Positions 26,344 to 35,941 of a stretch of 64,000 bases of DNA are shown piece after piece (the first letter of the stretch is position 1; each line of letters opens with the position of its first letter). The notes under the pieces are model-generated. The model worked only from the letters and a program-made list of their open reading frames with translations. It made no database searches and was not told where the DNA came from. The stretch comes from Mangrovitalea sediminis (GTDB lineage: Bacteria > Pseudomonadota > Gammaproteobacteria > Pseudomonadales > Oleiphilaceae), in contig NZ_NTLB01000004.1 of assembly GCF_002514725.1 (NCBI RefSeq), positions 310,001 to 374,000 of the forward strand. Direction: 5' to 3'. The position numbers and the translations under genes are program-made.

Positions 26344-27858
26344 CTACCCCTTTTCGGGCCGCATGGCCGGGAACAGGATAACGTCCCGAATCGACGGCGA
26401 ATCGGTGAGCAGCATGACCAAACGATCGATGCCGATCCCTTCTCCCGCGGTGGGTGGCAAGCCGTATTCCAGGGCAGTGATGTAGTCCTCGTCGAAGAAC
26501 ATCGCCTCGTCGTCACCGGCGTCCTTCTCTTCCACCTGTTGCTGGAAGCGGCTGGCCTGGTCTTCCGCATCATTCAGCTCCGAGAAACCGTTGGCGATCT
26601 CCCGCCCTCCGACGAAAAATTCGAAGCGGTCTGTCACGAAGGGGTTGTCGTCGTTACGGCGCGCCAACGGAGACACCTCGGTCGGATATTCGGTGATAAA
26701 CGTCGGCTGCACCAGTAGGTGCTCGACCGTCTTCTCGAAGATCTCGATCTGGATCTTACCCAGCCCCCAAGTTGGCTTGAGCGGAATATGCAGTCGCTTG
26801 GCGATCGCCCGAGCGCCCTGCTCATCGCCCAACTCGGCGGCAGAAATGTCCGGATTGAACTCCAGGATCGAATTGAACACGGACAGGCGACGGAAAGGTT
26901 GGCTGAAGTCGTATTCAATGGTTTCGATAACTTCGCCATCACGGTCACGCACGGTGTTGACGATGGCGGTCGTGCCGAGCGCCTCCTGCGCCACACGACG
27001 CAGCATCTCCTCGGTAAGATCCATCAGGTCATTGTAATCGGCATAGGCCTGGTAGAACTCGATCATGGTGAATTCGGGGTTGTGGCGCGTCGACAACCCT
27101 TCATTACGGAAGTTGCGATTGATCTCGAATACCCGTTCGAAGCCTCCCACCACGAGCCGCTTCAAATACAGCTCCGGCGCAATACGCAGGTACATGTCGA
27201 TATCCAGCGCATTATGATGCGTGATGAACGGACGCGCTGTAGCGCCGCCGGGAATCACCTGTAGCATCGGCGTTTCCACTTCCAGGAAACCGTGTTCGAC
27301 CATGAAACGACGGATACTCTCGATGATCTTCGAACGCTTGAGGAAGGTATTACGGGTCTCCTCATTGGTCATCAGGTCAACATAGCGCTGACGATAGCGG
27401 ATCTCGGTATCGGTCAGCCCTTTGTGTTTCTCCGGTAGCGGACGCAAAGACTTGGTCAGCAGGATGAATTCATCCATGCTGACATAGAGATCGCCCTTAC
27501 CCGACTTGTGTAACACGCCACGCACACCAACGACATCGCCGAGATCCCAGTGACGGGTATCCTTCTGCACATCCTTGGAGGCATAGACCTGAATGCGTCC
27601 CGAGCTATCCTGCAGCACCTTGAAGGCCTTACGGTCCAACATCAGGCGACCGGCAACGGCGACCGTGATATTCAGGGCTTCGAGCTCCTCCTTGGTCTTC
27701 TCGCCATATTTCGCCCGCAGCTCCGCGGCATAGGCATCGCGACGAAATCGGTTGGGAAAGGCGTTACCCTGCTCTCGCAGCTCGTTCAGCTTGCCGCGGC
27801 GCTCGGCGATCAACTTGTTCTCGTCGTGGGCGGGCGCATTCGAAGTCTGTTCGGTCAT
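26344..27858 (-). CDS. lysS: Lysyl-tRNA synthetase, class II
   Basis: Charges tRNA-Lys. The 504-residue protein is a class IIb synthetase. The OB-fold anticodon-binding domain is about 55-170 ([20 protein letters not shown]). The catalytic domain holds motif 1 ([16 protein letters not shown]), motif 2 ([20 protein letters not shown]) and motif 3 ([14 protein letters not shown]). Length equals E. coli LysS (505). It is 101 bp after prfB, in the same direction; the prfB-lysS pairing is widespread in bacteria. The 3' end meets ung. Confidence 0.97.
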   Translation of the reverse strand: MTEQTSNAPAHDENKLIAERRGKLNELREQGNAFPNRFRRDAYAAELRAKYGEKTKEELEALNITVAVAGRLMLDRKAFKVLQDSSGRIQVYASKDVQKDTRHWDLGDVVGVRGVLHKSGKGDLYVSMDEFILLTKSLRPLPEKHKGLTDTEIRYRQRYVDLMTNEETRNTFLKRSKIIESIRRFMVEHGFLEVETPMLQVIPGGATARPFITHHNALDIDMYLRIAPELYLKRLVVGGFERVFEINRNFRNEGLSTRHNPEFTMIEFYQAYADYNDLMDLTEEMLRRVAQEALGTTAIVNTVRDRDGEVIETIEYDFSQPFRRLSVFNSILEFNPDISAAELGDEQGARAIAKRLHIPLKPTWGLGKIQIEIFEKTVEHLLVQPTFITEYPTEVSPLARRNDDNPFVTDRFEFFVGGREIANGFSELNDAEDQASRFQQQVEEKDAGDDEAMFFDEDYITALEYGLPPTAGEGIGIDRLVMLLTDSPSIRDVILFPAMRPEKG

Positions 27859-27959
27859 GATATCTCGCTGCTGTTTTTACACTGTGGCTGACAGACGGAC
27901 CCGCCGCCTGCCACGTCGCTCGATCTCGAGTCACTCGATCTCTAAATGGACTACTCGGC

Positions 27960-29055
27960 TCAGAGTCCCATTTTCAGGCTGGCTTCGATAAAACGATCGA
28001 TATCGCCATCGAGCACTGCCTGCGTATTACTGGTTTCCACCTTGGTTCTCAGATCCTTGACCCGGGAATCGTCCAACACATAGGAACGGATCTGGCTACC
28101 CCAGCCGATGTCGGCTTTGGTGTCTTCAAGGCGCTGTTTCTCGGCATTGCGTTTCTGCAACTCCAGCTCGTACAGTTTCGCCTTCAACTGCTTCATCGCC
28201 CGATCACGGTTGGCGTGCTGCGAACGCTCGCTCTGACACGCCACAACCACACCGGTCGGGTTGTGGGTCAGACGCACGGCGGATTCAGTCCGGTTGACGT
28301 GCTGACCGCCCGCGCCGGAAGCCCGATAGACATCGACACGCAGGTCGGCCGGGTTGATCTCGATATTGATGCTGTCATCCACTTCCGGCGACACGAATAC
28401 CGACGAAAAGGAGGTGTGCCGGCGATTGCCGGAGTCGAACGGCGACTTACGCACCAGACGATGCACGCCTGTCTCGGTCCGCAACCAGCCATAGGCGTAT
28501 TCGCCCTGGAATTCGATGGTGGCGCTCTTGATACCGGCGACTTCGCCGTCCTGGACCTCGATCAGCTCGGTCTTGAACCCTTTACGCTCACCCCAGCGCA
28601 GATACATGCGCAGCAGCATGGCCGCCCAGTCCTGCGCCTCCGTACCGCCCGATCCCGCCTGAATATCGAGATAGGCGTTGGACTCATCCATTTCACCGGA
28701 AAACATGCGACGGAATTCGAGACGGGCAAGGTCTTCTTCGAGACTGTCGAGTTCTTTGCGGATGTCGGCTACCGCATTCTCGTCTTCCTCGGCGGCCGCC
28801 ATTTCCAACAGCTCTTCGAGGTCGCCCAAGCCCCCGGTGAGCTTGTCGATGGTGGAGACGATTTGCTCCAGGCTGGAGCGCTCGCGTCCCAGCGCCTGCG
28901 CTTTCTCCGGCGAGTCCCAGACTTTGGGATCTTCCAGTTCGCGCTCGACTTCTACCAGGCGTTCCTTCCGGGTATCGTAGTCAAAGATACCCCCTAAGAA
29001 CGTCAGTGCGCTCTCGAAGGTTGTTGATCGTCAAAACAATCGGATTGATTTCCAT
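27960..29055 (-). CDS. prfB: Peptide chain release factor 2 (programmed +1 frameshift)
   Basis: Recognises UGA and UAA stop codons. The gene is read in two frames: an ATG at 29055 gives 24 codons ([20 protein letters not shown], then RGYL) to an in-frame TGA at 28983-28981; a +1 shift there continues for 340 residues from DYDTRKERL to LKMGL at 27960, total 364, as E. coli RF2 (365). The shift site has an SD-like AGGGGG (28995-28990) before CTT TGA C. Later motifs are [12 protein letters not shown] (the peptidyl-transferase GGQ) and the SPFDSG-type stop-codon reader ([15 protein letters not shown]). The frameshift lets RF2 level control its own synthesis. lysS follows. Confidence 0.97.
28980..28995 (-). 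promoter_or_regulatory. prfB programmed frameshift site
   Basis: Minus-strand AGGGGGTATCTTTGAC: an SD-like AGGGGG, a 3-nt spacer, the slippery CTT codon and the in-frame stop TGA followed by C. This is the classical RF2 autoregulatory site, nearly identical to that of E. coli. Confidence 0.95.
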
Positions 29056-29162
29056 CTTATACGTCCACTAACCGCAAGAAGACGCCAACCGGCGCCTTCG
29101 AAAATGGGAAAGGGCAACATTCTACCGGATGCTGCACCCCGAATACATGCCCGACCCGCCAC

Positions 29163-30902
29163 TCACCGCGGCTCAAGATACTCCACCATCAGCTGCAGAC
29201 TGGTCCGCCCCCGAAAATGATTCTGCTCCGGACGGAACACCGCCCTGATGCCATCCTTCGTATAGTCCGGCACCTGTGCGCCGGTATTGAAGGCAATGGC
29301 ATCGACAAGATCGCGGCCACGCAATGGTCGCAGCAACAGCTTCAGATGATTACCGCCGACAATCCGCTGATTCACAACCTCGAACTCCCCGTCAAACAGG
29401 GGTTCGGGAAACTGTTGTCCCCAGGGCCCGGCGTCCTTCAGGAGTTGCGCCGTCACCAGGCTCAACTCATCCGGCGCCAGCTCTCCGTCGGTCACAATGG
29501 CCGCGTCCAGCGCTTGTGCATCCAGCTTGGCGCGCACACGGTCGTCGAATGCCCGGCTAAAGCGGTCGAAATCCTGAGCGCCGATCGTCATGCCGGCCGC
29601 CATGGCATGGCCGCCGAACTTCCGTAAAAGGCCGGGGTGACGGGCATCCAGATCGACCAGGACGTCGCGGATATGCAGCCCGGGGATTGAGCGAGCCGAG
29701 CCCTTCAGCTCTTCACCATCGTCGTCGGCCCGAGCAAAGGCAATAACCGGACGGTGCAACTGCTCCTTGATCCGTGACGCCAGAATGCCGATGACACCCT
29801 GATGCCACTCCGGTTCGTAAAGCGCCACACCCCATGGCAAGCCTTCATCATCCAATGCCAGATTGGACAGCAGCACCTGGGCCTGCTGCTTCATGTCGTC
29901 CTCGATACTACGCCGTTCGCGATTGAGCCGGTCCAGCTCTATTGCCAGCGTGTGCGCATGCTGCGGATCGTCCGCCAACAAACAGGCGATACCCAGACTC
30001 ATATCGTCCAGACGTCCGGCCGCATTGAGTCGGGGTCCCAGCACGAATCCAAGATCGGTTGCGGATATCTGCTGCGGTTCCCGCCCGGCAACCTCCAGCA
30101 ACGCCAGGATACCCGGCCGCGCCAACCCTCGACGGATGCGACGCAACCCCTGCTCCACCAGAATCCGGTTGTTATGATCCAATGGCACCACATCGGCGAC
30201 GGTGCCAAGCGCAACCAGGTCCAGCAGATCCGCGATCGGTGGTTCGCGCCCCTCCGCGAAATACCCAGCGTCCCGAAGATGGCGTCGCAACACGGTGAGC
30301 ACATAGAACATGACACCCACTCCCGCCGCATTCTTACTCAGGAACTCGCAACCCGGCTGGTTGGGATTCACGATAGCCTCGGCCGGAGGCAGCGTTTCTC
30401 CGGGCAGGTGATGGTCGGTGACGATGACTTTGGCGCCGGCGGCCTGGGCTGCAACGACCCCCTCGTGAGCAGCGATGCCGTTATCGACCGTAACCAAGAT
30501 GTCGGGAATCTCGCCCTCCTCCTGCAGACGCGTCACGATGCCTGGCGTCAGGCCGTATCCATCGACAAAACGACTGGGAACACGGAAGCCCAGGCGACGC
30601 GCGCCCATCATCCGCAGGCCCAGCAACGCAACGGCGGTACTCGTGGCGCCATCGGCATCAAAATCCCCGACGACCAGAATGGAAGCATCGTCCCGAATGG
30701 CCATCAGCAGGAGTTCTGCCGCCCGCTCGGCTCCCGCCAGCGTGTGGGGGCTCGCCATGGACTTGAGGGTGTAATCGAGCTGGGATTCGGATTCGACACC
30801 ACGCGCGGCATATAGCCGACGTAGCAGCGGAGGCAGTTGCTGCCCCCAGTCGATGGCGTCTGGAACGGGACGCCGGACAATCTTCTTAGGCATATTGCTC
30901 AC
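29163..30902 (-). CDS. recJ: Single-stranded-DNA exonuclease RecJ
   Basis: 5'-3' exonuclease for single-stranded DNA in recombination, mismatch and base-excision repair. The 579-residue protein belongs to the DHH superfamily: motif I is VVGDFDADGATSTAVAL, motif II VTVDNGIAAHEG, motif III VTDHHLPGE, and further metal ligands are in DLVALGTVADVVPL. The DHHA1 domain has the GSARSIPG and GGHAMAAG signatures. Length is the usual (E. coli 577). It lies between thrC (60 bp upstream on the same strand) and prfB (107 bp downstream) and could be co-transcribed with either. Confidence 0.96.
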   Translation of the reverse strand: MSNMPKKIVRRPVPDAIDWGQQLPPLLRRLYAARGVESESQLDYTLKSMASPHTLAGAERAAELLLMAIRDDASILVVGDFDADGATSTAVALLGLRMMGARRLGFRVPSRFVDGYGLTPGIVTRLQEEGEIPDILVTVDNGIAAHEGVVAAQAAGAKVIVTDHHLPGETLPPAEAIVNPNQPGCEFLSKNAAGVGVMFYVLTVLRRHLRDAGYFAEGREPPIADLLDLVALGTVADVVPLDHNNRILVEQGLRRIRRGLARPGILALLEVAGREPQQISATDLGFVLGPRLNAAGRLDDMSLGIACLLADDPQHAHTLAIELDRLNRERRSIEDDMKQQAQVLLSNLALDDEGLPWGVALYEPEWHQGVIGILASRIKEQLHRPVIAFARADDDGEELKGSARSIPGLHIRDVLVDLDARHPGLLRKFGGHAMAAGMTIGAQDFDRFSRAFDDRVRAKLDAQALDAAIVTDGELAPDELSLVTAQLLKDAGPWGQQFPEPLFDGEFEVVNQRIVGGNHLKLLLRPLRGRDLVDAIAFNTGAQVPDYTKDGIRAVFRPEQNHFRGRTSLQLMVEYLEPR

Positions 30903-30962
30903 GGCGAGAGATGTCCCTGTGGCGTATCAGCAGGGTGCCTTCCCGGCACCCCGGTTATAGCA

Positions 30963-32363
30963 TCAGGCAAACTTCCAGTGCTTTGCGATGAACTGCTGAA
31001 CGGCCGTAATATCGTTATCCAATACCTGATAGCGCTCCTCGCGCTCAAACAGGTCTGCCAGATGCAGCGGCAGTGCCGGTCGCGCCTCGACGCCGGCCTT
31101 TTCGACGGCATCCGGAAACTTGGCAGGATGAGCGGTCGCCAAGGTCACCATGGGGATGGACGCGTCCCGACGGCAGGCTTGTGCCGCTTTGACGCCGATG
31201 GCGGTGTGCGGGTCGAGCAGGTATTCCGCTTCCGAGAACACCTCAGCAATGGTGGCGCAGGTTGCTTCGTCGTCAACCGCATAACTATCGAACAACTTGC
31301 GCGCCTGAGCCCAACGATAGTCGTCGATACTGACCGGTCCCTGCTGGAAACGGGCAAAAAGATCCGCCACCGCTGCACCGTTACGACCGTAAAGGTCGAA
31401 CAGCAGGCGTTCGAAGTTACTGGAGATCATGATATCCATACTGGGCGACAGCGTGTGCTCCAGCTGGTGCTTCTCATAGCGGTTACCGCTCATGAAGCGG
31501 TGCAGGATGTCATTGCGATTGGTCGCAATGACCAGCTGTTCGATGGGCAGTCCCATCTCACGTGCCAGGTAACCGGCAAAAATATCGCCGAAGTTTCCGG
31601 TCGGCACCGAGAATGCCAAACTGCGATCCGGCCCGCCCAACGAAAGCGCCGCATGGAAGTAATAGACGATCTGGGCCATGATCCGCGCCCAGTTGATCGA
31701 ATTCACTGCCACCAGCTGCGCCTTGCCATCCAGGAAGGACTGATCGCCGAAACTCGCCTTGACCATCTGCTGACAGTCGTCGAAATTTCCGCGAACCGCC
31801 AGATTATGGATATTGTCGCCGGGAACCGTCGTCATCTGGCGACGCTGAACTTCCGACACCCGCTGATGGGGATGCAGGATAAAGATATCCACATGCTTGC
31901 AACGGCGGCAGCCTTCGATGGCCGCGGAGCCGGTGTCGCCCGAGGTCGCGCCCAGGATAACCACATGCTGCTGACGCTTTTCCAACACATAGTCGAGCAG
32001 GCGTCCCAGGAGCTGTAGGGCGAAATCCTTGAATGCCAGCGTCGGTCCGCGGAACAGCTCCATGACCCATTCGTTGCTGCCGATCTGTATCAACGGCGCT
32101 ACAGCCGGATGGGCGAAATCCGCGTAGGTTTCTTTCAGCATGGCCCGGAAATCATCAGCCGGGATCGCCCCTTCCACAAACGGGAACATGACGTTGAACG
32201 CCAGCTCACTGTAGGGCAGTCCGCGCCAGGAACGAATTTCCTCCAGCGTGAAACGGGGTAGCAGTTCCGGCACATAGAGGCCGCCATCCGCTGCCAGACC
32301 GGTCAACAGAACGTCTTCAAATCCCAGAGCAGGCGCCTGGCCACGGGTACTGATGTATTTCAC
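30963..32363 (-). CDS. thrC: Threonine synthase
   Basis: PLP enzyme that turns O-phosphohomoserine into threonine. The 466-residue protein starts MKYISTRGQAPALGFEDVLL, typical of the proteobacterial class. The PLP lysine lies in RGPTLAFKDFALQLLG, the phosphate-binding loop is GATSGDTGSAAIEG, and VPTGNFGDIFAGY is another cofactor contact. It lies 43 bp after hom on the same strand, with a terminator-like hairpin between the two. It supplies threonine with Hom acting earlier in the pathway. Confidence 0.96.
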   Translation of the reverse strand: MKYISTRGQAPALGFEDVLLTGLAADGGLYVPELLPRFTLEEIRSWRGLPYSELAFNVMFPFVEGAIPADDFRAMLKETYADFAHPAVAPLIQIGSNEWVMELFRGPTLAFKDFALQLLGRLLDYVLEKRQQHVVILGATSGDTGSAAIEGCRRCKHVDIFILHPHQRVSEVQRRQMTTVPGDNIHNLAVRGNFDDCQQMVKASFGDQSFLDGKAQLVAVNSINWARIMAQIVYYFHAALSLGGPDRSLAFSVPTGNFGDIFAGYLAREMGLPIEQLVIATNRNDILHRFMSGNRYEKHQLEHTLSPSMDIMISSNFERLLFDLYGRNGAAVADLFARFQQGPVSIDDYRWAQARKLFDSYAVDDEATCATIAEVFSEAEYLLDPHTAIGVKAAQACRRDASIPMVTLATAHPAKFPDAVEKAGVEARPALPLHLADLFEREERYQVLDNDITAVQQFIAKHWKFA

Positions 32364-32377
32364 AAGCGATTCCTGTC

Positions 32378-32406
32378 GAAAAAACGAAAGGCGCCCCTAG
32401 CGGCGC
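32378..32406 (-). terminator. Hairpin and T-run between hom and thrC
   Basis: On the minus strand GCGCC (32406-32402), a short loop and GGCGC (32395-32391) form a 5-bp GC stem, followed by CTTTCGTTTTTTC. It begins directly after the hom stop codon. The stem is short, so it may act as a partial terminator that sets the hom:thrC ratio. Confidence 0.5.
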
Positions 32407-33711
32407 TCAGTGATTGAAATGCTCCGTGCGGATGCGCACGACCTTGCCGACGATGTCCGGAAGGGCTTCCAACTCGGCAATCGCCCGGTCGATCTGACGT
32501 TCCTGCACCGTATGCGTCAGCATGATAATGGGAATGGTCCCATTCTGCTCTTCGAATTCCTTCTGCATGATGGATTCGATATTGATGCCGCTGTCGCTGA
32601 GGATCGTCGCCACCTTGGCCAGTACACCGGGGTGGTCCTGAACCTGGATTCGCAGGTAGTACGCGGAAAAAATCTCGTCCACCGGCAGTACCGGCAGGTT
32701 GTCCACCGCATCCGGCTCAAAACCCAGATAGGGAACGCTCTTGTGGGTACCGGACATAACGGCCCGGGCGACATCGACGAGGTCGGCGATGACAGAAGAA
32801 GCGGTCGCTTCAGCGCCGGCACCCGGCCCGTGATACATCGTTTGCCCGACCGCATCGCCATCCACCAGGACAGCGTTGAGGACGCCGTCAACCTGGGCGA
32901 TAAGATGACTCGCCGGCACCAGCGTCGGATGCACGCGCAACTCGATGCCCTGGTCACGGCGACGGGTAATGCCAAGATGCTTGATGCGATAGCCCAGCGC
33001 TTCAGCGTGGGCAATATCGAAAGGCGTGATACCGCTAATGCCCTCGGTATAGGCACGGTCGAACTGAAGCGGCACCCCGAAAGCGGCCGAAGCCAGGATC
33101 GTCAGCTTGTGCGCCGCGTCGATCCCTTCGATATCAAAGGTCGGATCGGCTTCGGCATAGCCCAGTGCCTGCGCTTCGCGCAACACATCCTTGAAATCCC
33201 GTCCTGCGCGCATCTCGGTCAGAATGTAGTTGCCTGTGCCATTGATAATGCCGGCGATCCAGTCGATCCGGTTGGCAGACATTCCCTCGCGAACGGCTTT
33301 GACGACAGGAATACCGCCTGCCACAGCGGCTTCGAAGGCCACGATCACACCCTTCTCGGCGGCGGCTTCGAAAATTTCATTGCCATGCACGGCAATCAAC
33401 GCTTTATTGGCCGTAACGACATGCTTGCCATTCTCGATAGCCGTCAGCACCAGTTCGCGGGCGACGTCATAGCCACCGATCAGCTCCACAACGACATCGA
33501 TATCAGGATCCCGGGCAATGGAAAAGACATCGTCCGAAAACGGCACATCACCCAATTCGACACCGGGACGCAGGCGACGGGAGGCGGCTCGCAGCACCCG
33601 AATTCGGCAGCCGGCCCGACCAGCAATGAGCTCGGCATTCCGGGCTAGCACGTTGAACGTACCAACGCCGACGGTACCCAGTCCGCAGATCCCGACTTTA
33701 ACCTCTTTCAA
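32407..33711 (-). CDS. hom: Homoserine dehydrogenase
   Basis: NAD(P)H-dependent reduction of aspartate semialdehyde to homoserine, the branch point for threonine and methionine. The 434-residue protein matches the monofunctional Pseudomonas enzyme and is not fused to aspartokinase as in E. coli ThrA. The Rossmann motif is GICGLGTVGVGTF. Catalytic-domain motifs are TANKALIAVHGNEIF, VAGGIPVVKAVREG and GIINGTGNYILTEM. The C-terminal ACT domain (about 350-430), for feedback by threonine, has VQDHPGVLAKVATILSDSG. alaC is upstream (62 bp) and thrC downstream. Confidence 0.97.
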   Translation of the reverse strand: MKEVKVGICGLGTVGVGTFNVLARNAELIAGRAGCRIRVLRAASRRLRPGVELGDVPFSDDVFSIARDPDIDVVVELIGGYDVARELVLTAIENGKHVVTANKALIAVHGNEIFEAAAEKGVIVAFEAAVAGGIPVVKAVREGMSANRIDWIAGIINGTGNYILTEMRAGRDFKDVLREAQALGYAEADPTFDIEGIDAAHKLTILASAAFGVPLQFDRAYTEGISGITPFDIAHAEALGYRIKHLGITRRRDQGIELRVHPTLVPASHLIAQVDGVLNAVLVDGDAVGQTMYHGPGAGAEATASSVIADLVDVARAVMSGTHKSVPYLGFEPDAVDNLPVLPVDEIFSAYYLRIQVQDHPGVLAKVATILSDSGINIESIMQKEFEEQNGTIPIIMLTHTVQERQIDRAIAELEALPDIVGKVVRIRTEHFNH

Positions 33712-33773
33712 GCTGTCACCTCTGTGCTATTTCTTTCGTGGATTGATGTGCTTCGATGATTATCGAACCGGCA

Positions 33774-34976
33774 CTATGGCTCAGTCAGCGCCACCAGGCC
33801 GTCGCGCCGGAACATGGTCCGGATCCCTCGAATAGCCTGTCGTGTTCTTTGCTCGTTTTCGATCAACGCAAAACGGACGTGATCGTCACCGTAATGGCCA
33901 AAGCCGACACCCGGCGACACGGCCACGCCTGCGTCTTTCAGTAATTTCTTGCTGAACTCCAGGGACCCCATGGCGCGATAGGGCTCTGGAATCTCAGCCC
34001 AAACAAACATCGTCGCCTTCGGCGTCGCTACCGGCCAGCCGATCTGCTTCAAGCCCTGGCACAGGACATCACGACGGCGCTGATACATGTCCCTGATCTC
34101 GGACACGCAGGACTGATCGCCTTCCAGAGCCGCAATCGCAGCCACCTGAATCGGCGTAAAGGTACCGTAATCGAGGTAGGATTTAATCCGCGCCAAAGCC
34201 GCGATCAGATCACGGTTACCGCAGCAGAAGCCCACGCGCCAGCCGGGCATATTATAACTTTTGGACAACGAAAAAAACTCGACGGCAATCTCCTTTGCCC
34301 CTTCCACCTGCAGAATCGAAGGCGCCTGATAACCATCAAAGACAATATCGGCATAGGCGAGATCCTGAACGACCCAGATGCCATGTTCCCTGGCCATCGC
34401 GACGACCTTCTCGAAGAACGCCAGGTCCACGCACTGAGCCGTCGGATTGCCCGGAAAGTTGAGGACCAACATCTTCGGACGGGGCCAGGAATCGAGAATA
34501 GCCTTCTCCAGCTCTTCGAAAAAGTCCCGGTCCCGGGTCAGCGGCACATGACGGATATCGGCACCCGCGATCACAAAACCATAGGGGTGTATCGGATAGG
34601 ATGGATTCGGCACCAGCACCGCGTCACCCGGCCCGACCGTCGCCAGCGCCAAATGCGCCAACCCTTCCTTCGAGCCGATCGTGACAATCGCCTCGCTCTC
34701 GGGATCGAGCTCGACACCATAGCGGCGCTGATACCAATTGGTCATCGCACGTCGCAGGCGCGGGATACCCTTCGACTGCGAGTAACGGTGGGTGTCCCCT
34801 CGCTGAATGGTTTCCGTCAACTTCTCAACGATATGCGGCGGCGTCGGCTGATCAGGGTTCCCCATCCCGAAATCTATGATGTCCTCTCCCCGCGCTCGCG
34901 CCTCTCGCTTCAACTCGCCGACGATGTTGAAAACATAAGGAGGCAAACGCTGGATACGCGGGAACGAGGAATTCAT
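33774..34976 (-). CDS. alaC: Alanine transaminase AlaC
   Basis: PLP aminotransferase of class I that makes alanine from pyruvate and glutamate. The 400-residue protein starts with [19 protein letters not shown], a typical AlaC N-terminus. The PLP site is [15 protein letters not shown] with the internal Lys in [18 protein letters not shown] and [15 protein letters not shown] are further AlaC-like motifs. It stands just upstream of hom in the same direction, a common arrangement in Pseudomonas and relatives. A more generic aminotransferase in the same family (YfdZ) cannot be fully excluded. Confidence 0.9.
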   Translation of the reverse strand: MNSSFPRIQRLPPYVFNIVGELKREARARGEDIIDFGMGNPDQPTPPHIVEKLTETIQRGDTHRYSQSKGIPRLRRAMTNWYQRRYGVELDPESEAIVTIGSKEGLAHLALATVGPGDAVLVPNPSYPIHPYGFVIAGADIRHVPLTRDRDFFEELEKAILDSWPRPKMLVLNFPGNPTAQCVDLAFFEKVVAMAREHGIWVVQDLAYADIVFDGYQAPSILQVEGAKEIAVEFFSLSKSYNMPGWRVGFCCGNRDLIAALARIKSYLDYGTFTPIQVAAIAALEGDQSCVSEIRDMYQRRRDVLCQGLKQIGWPVATPKATMFVWAEIPEPYRAMGSLEFSKKLLKDAGVAVSPGVGFGHYGDDHVRFALIENEQRTRQAIRGIRTMFRRDGLVALTEP

Positions 34977-35092
34977 GCACGGACTCCGTTACAGGTTAGG
35001 AATCGCCACCCGGAAGTGGCAGCGACACCCTAGGACCATAGCGGGGGGCCTTGAAACCTGTCAATCGGGGCAAATCAAGGTCTTGACGCCTT

Positions 35093-35842
35093 CTACAAAA
35101 CACCCAGCCCTTTGGCCAGTTGCTCTGCCGGGAGATAGCCGCGCACCATCTCCCCACTCTGCAGGATAATTGTCGGCGTCGCATCGACACCGATGCGATT
35201 TCCCAGATCATACTGGCGTCTCACCGGGTTAGCGCAGGTTTTGCTCAGCACAGGCTGTCCGGCCTTGGCGGCGGTGAAAGCAGCCTTACGATCCTTGGCA
35301 CACCATACGGAAATGTATTTTTCAAACGACGGCGTATCAGGGCCTGAACGCGGATAGGCCAGATAATTGACCTGGATACCCATTGCATTGAGCTGTGGCA
35401 CTTCCTCGTGGAGACGACGGCAATAGGGACAGTCCAGGTCAGTGAAGACATCGATGATCGCCTTGGGTTTACCCTTGGGCGCATAGGTGATCATGTCGCT
35501 CGCCGGAACCTGCTTGAGCAGTGCCACCCGCTCACGGGCCTTCGCCTGCTCTGTCAGATTCACCAGTCCCTTCTCGCTCACCGAATACATCTGTCCAAGC
35601 ACAAAGTGCTTACCATCCGCCGTGGCGTAAATCATATCGCTGTTGTTACTGGATACCTCATAAAGCCCGGACTGCCCGACCGGCTTGATGCCGGTAATCT
35701 GAAGGGCTGGCACCGCCTTGGCCAGTTGCGCCCGAATGGCCTTCGCTGCAGCCTGATCCGCCGTCAAGGTTTCTGCCTGCACGGACACAACCGTAAAACC
35801 CAGCAACACACAGAGGACCAACCGCAAATTTACTGATCTCAT
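35093..35842 (-). CDS. dsbC: Thiol:disulfide isomerase DsbC
   Basis: Periplasmic dimeric isomerase that reshuffles wrong disulfide bonds; kept reduced by DsbD. I chose the ATG at 35842 (249 aa) because AGGAG lies 6 nt upstream; the open frame extends further upstream without conservation. A Sec signal peptide spans residues 1-23 (LVLCVLLGFTVVSVQA). The N-terminal dimerisation domain follows (about 25-90). The thioredoxin domain has the active site DLDCPYCRRLHEE, the cis-Pro region GVDATPTIIL and a second cysteine pair (WCAKD, KTCANP). It lies 99 bp after xerD and 116 bp before alaC. Confidence 0.95.
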   Translation of the reverse strand: MRSVNLRLVLCVLLGFTVVSVQAETLTADQAAAKAIRAQLAKAVPALQITGIKPVGQSGLYEVSSNNSDMIYATADGKHFVLGQMYSVSEKGLVNLTEQAKARERVALLKQVPASDMITYAPKGKPKAIIDVFTDLDCPYCRRLHEEVPQLNAMGIQVNYLAYPRSGPDTPSFEKYISVWCAKDRKAAFTAAKAGQPVLSKTCANPVRRQYDLGNRIGVDATPTIILQSGEMVRGYLPAEQLAKGLGVL

Positions 35843-35941
35843 AGACGCTCCTGAGGATGTGTCGGCACGGCGCAACGAGGGCCGCCGACCGGGCCCGTAC
35901 GCCCAAATAGTGCGGCGCCGGGAGCGCCGATGCAAGCAACT

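Noticed and set aside
26340-26573. A longer version of Ung beginning at 26573
   Set aside because: The extra 78 residues overlap the lysS coding sequence in another frame and look like noise; the TTG at 26339 fits the family length.
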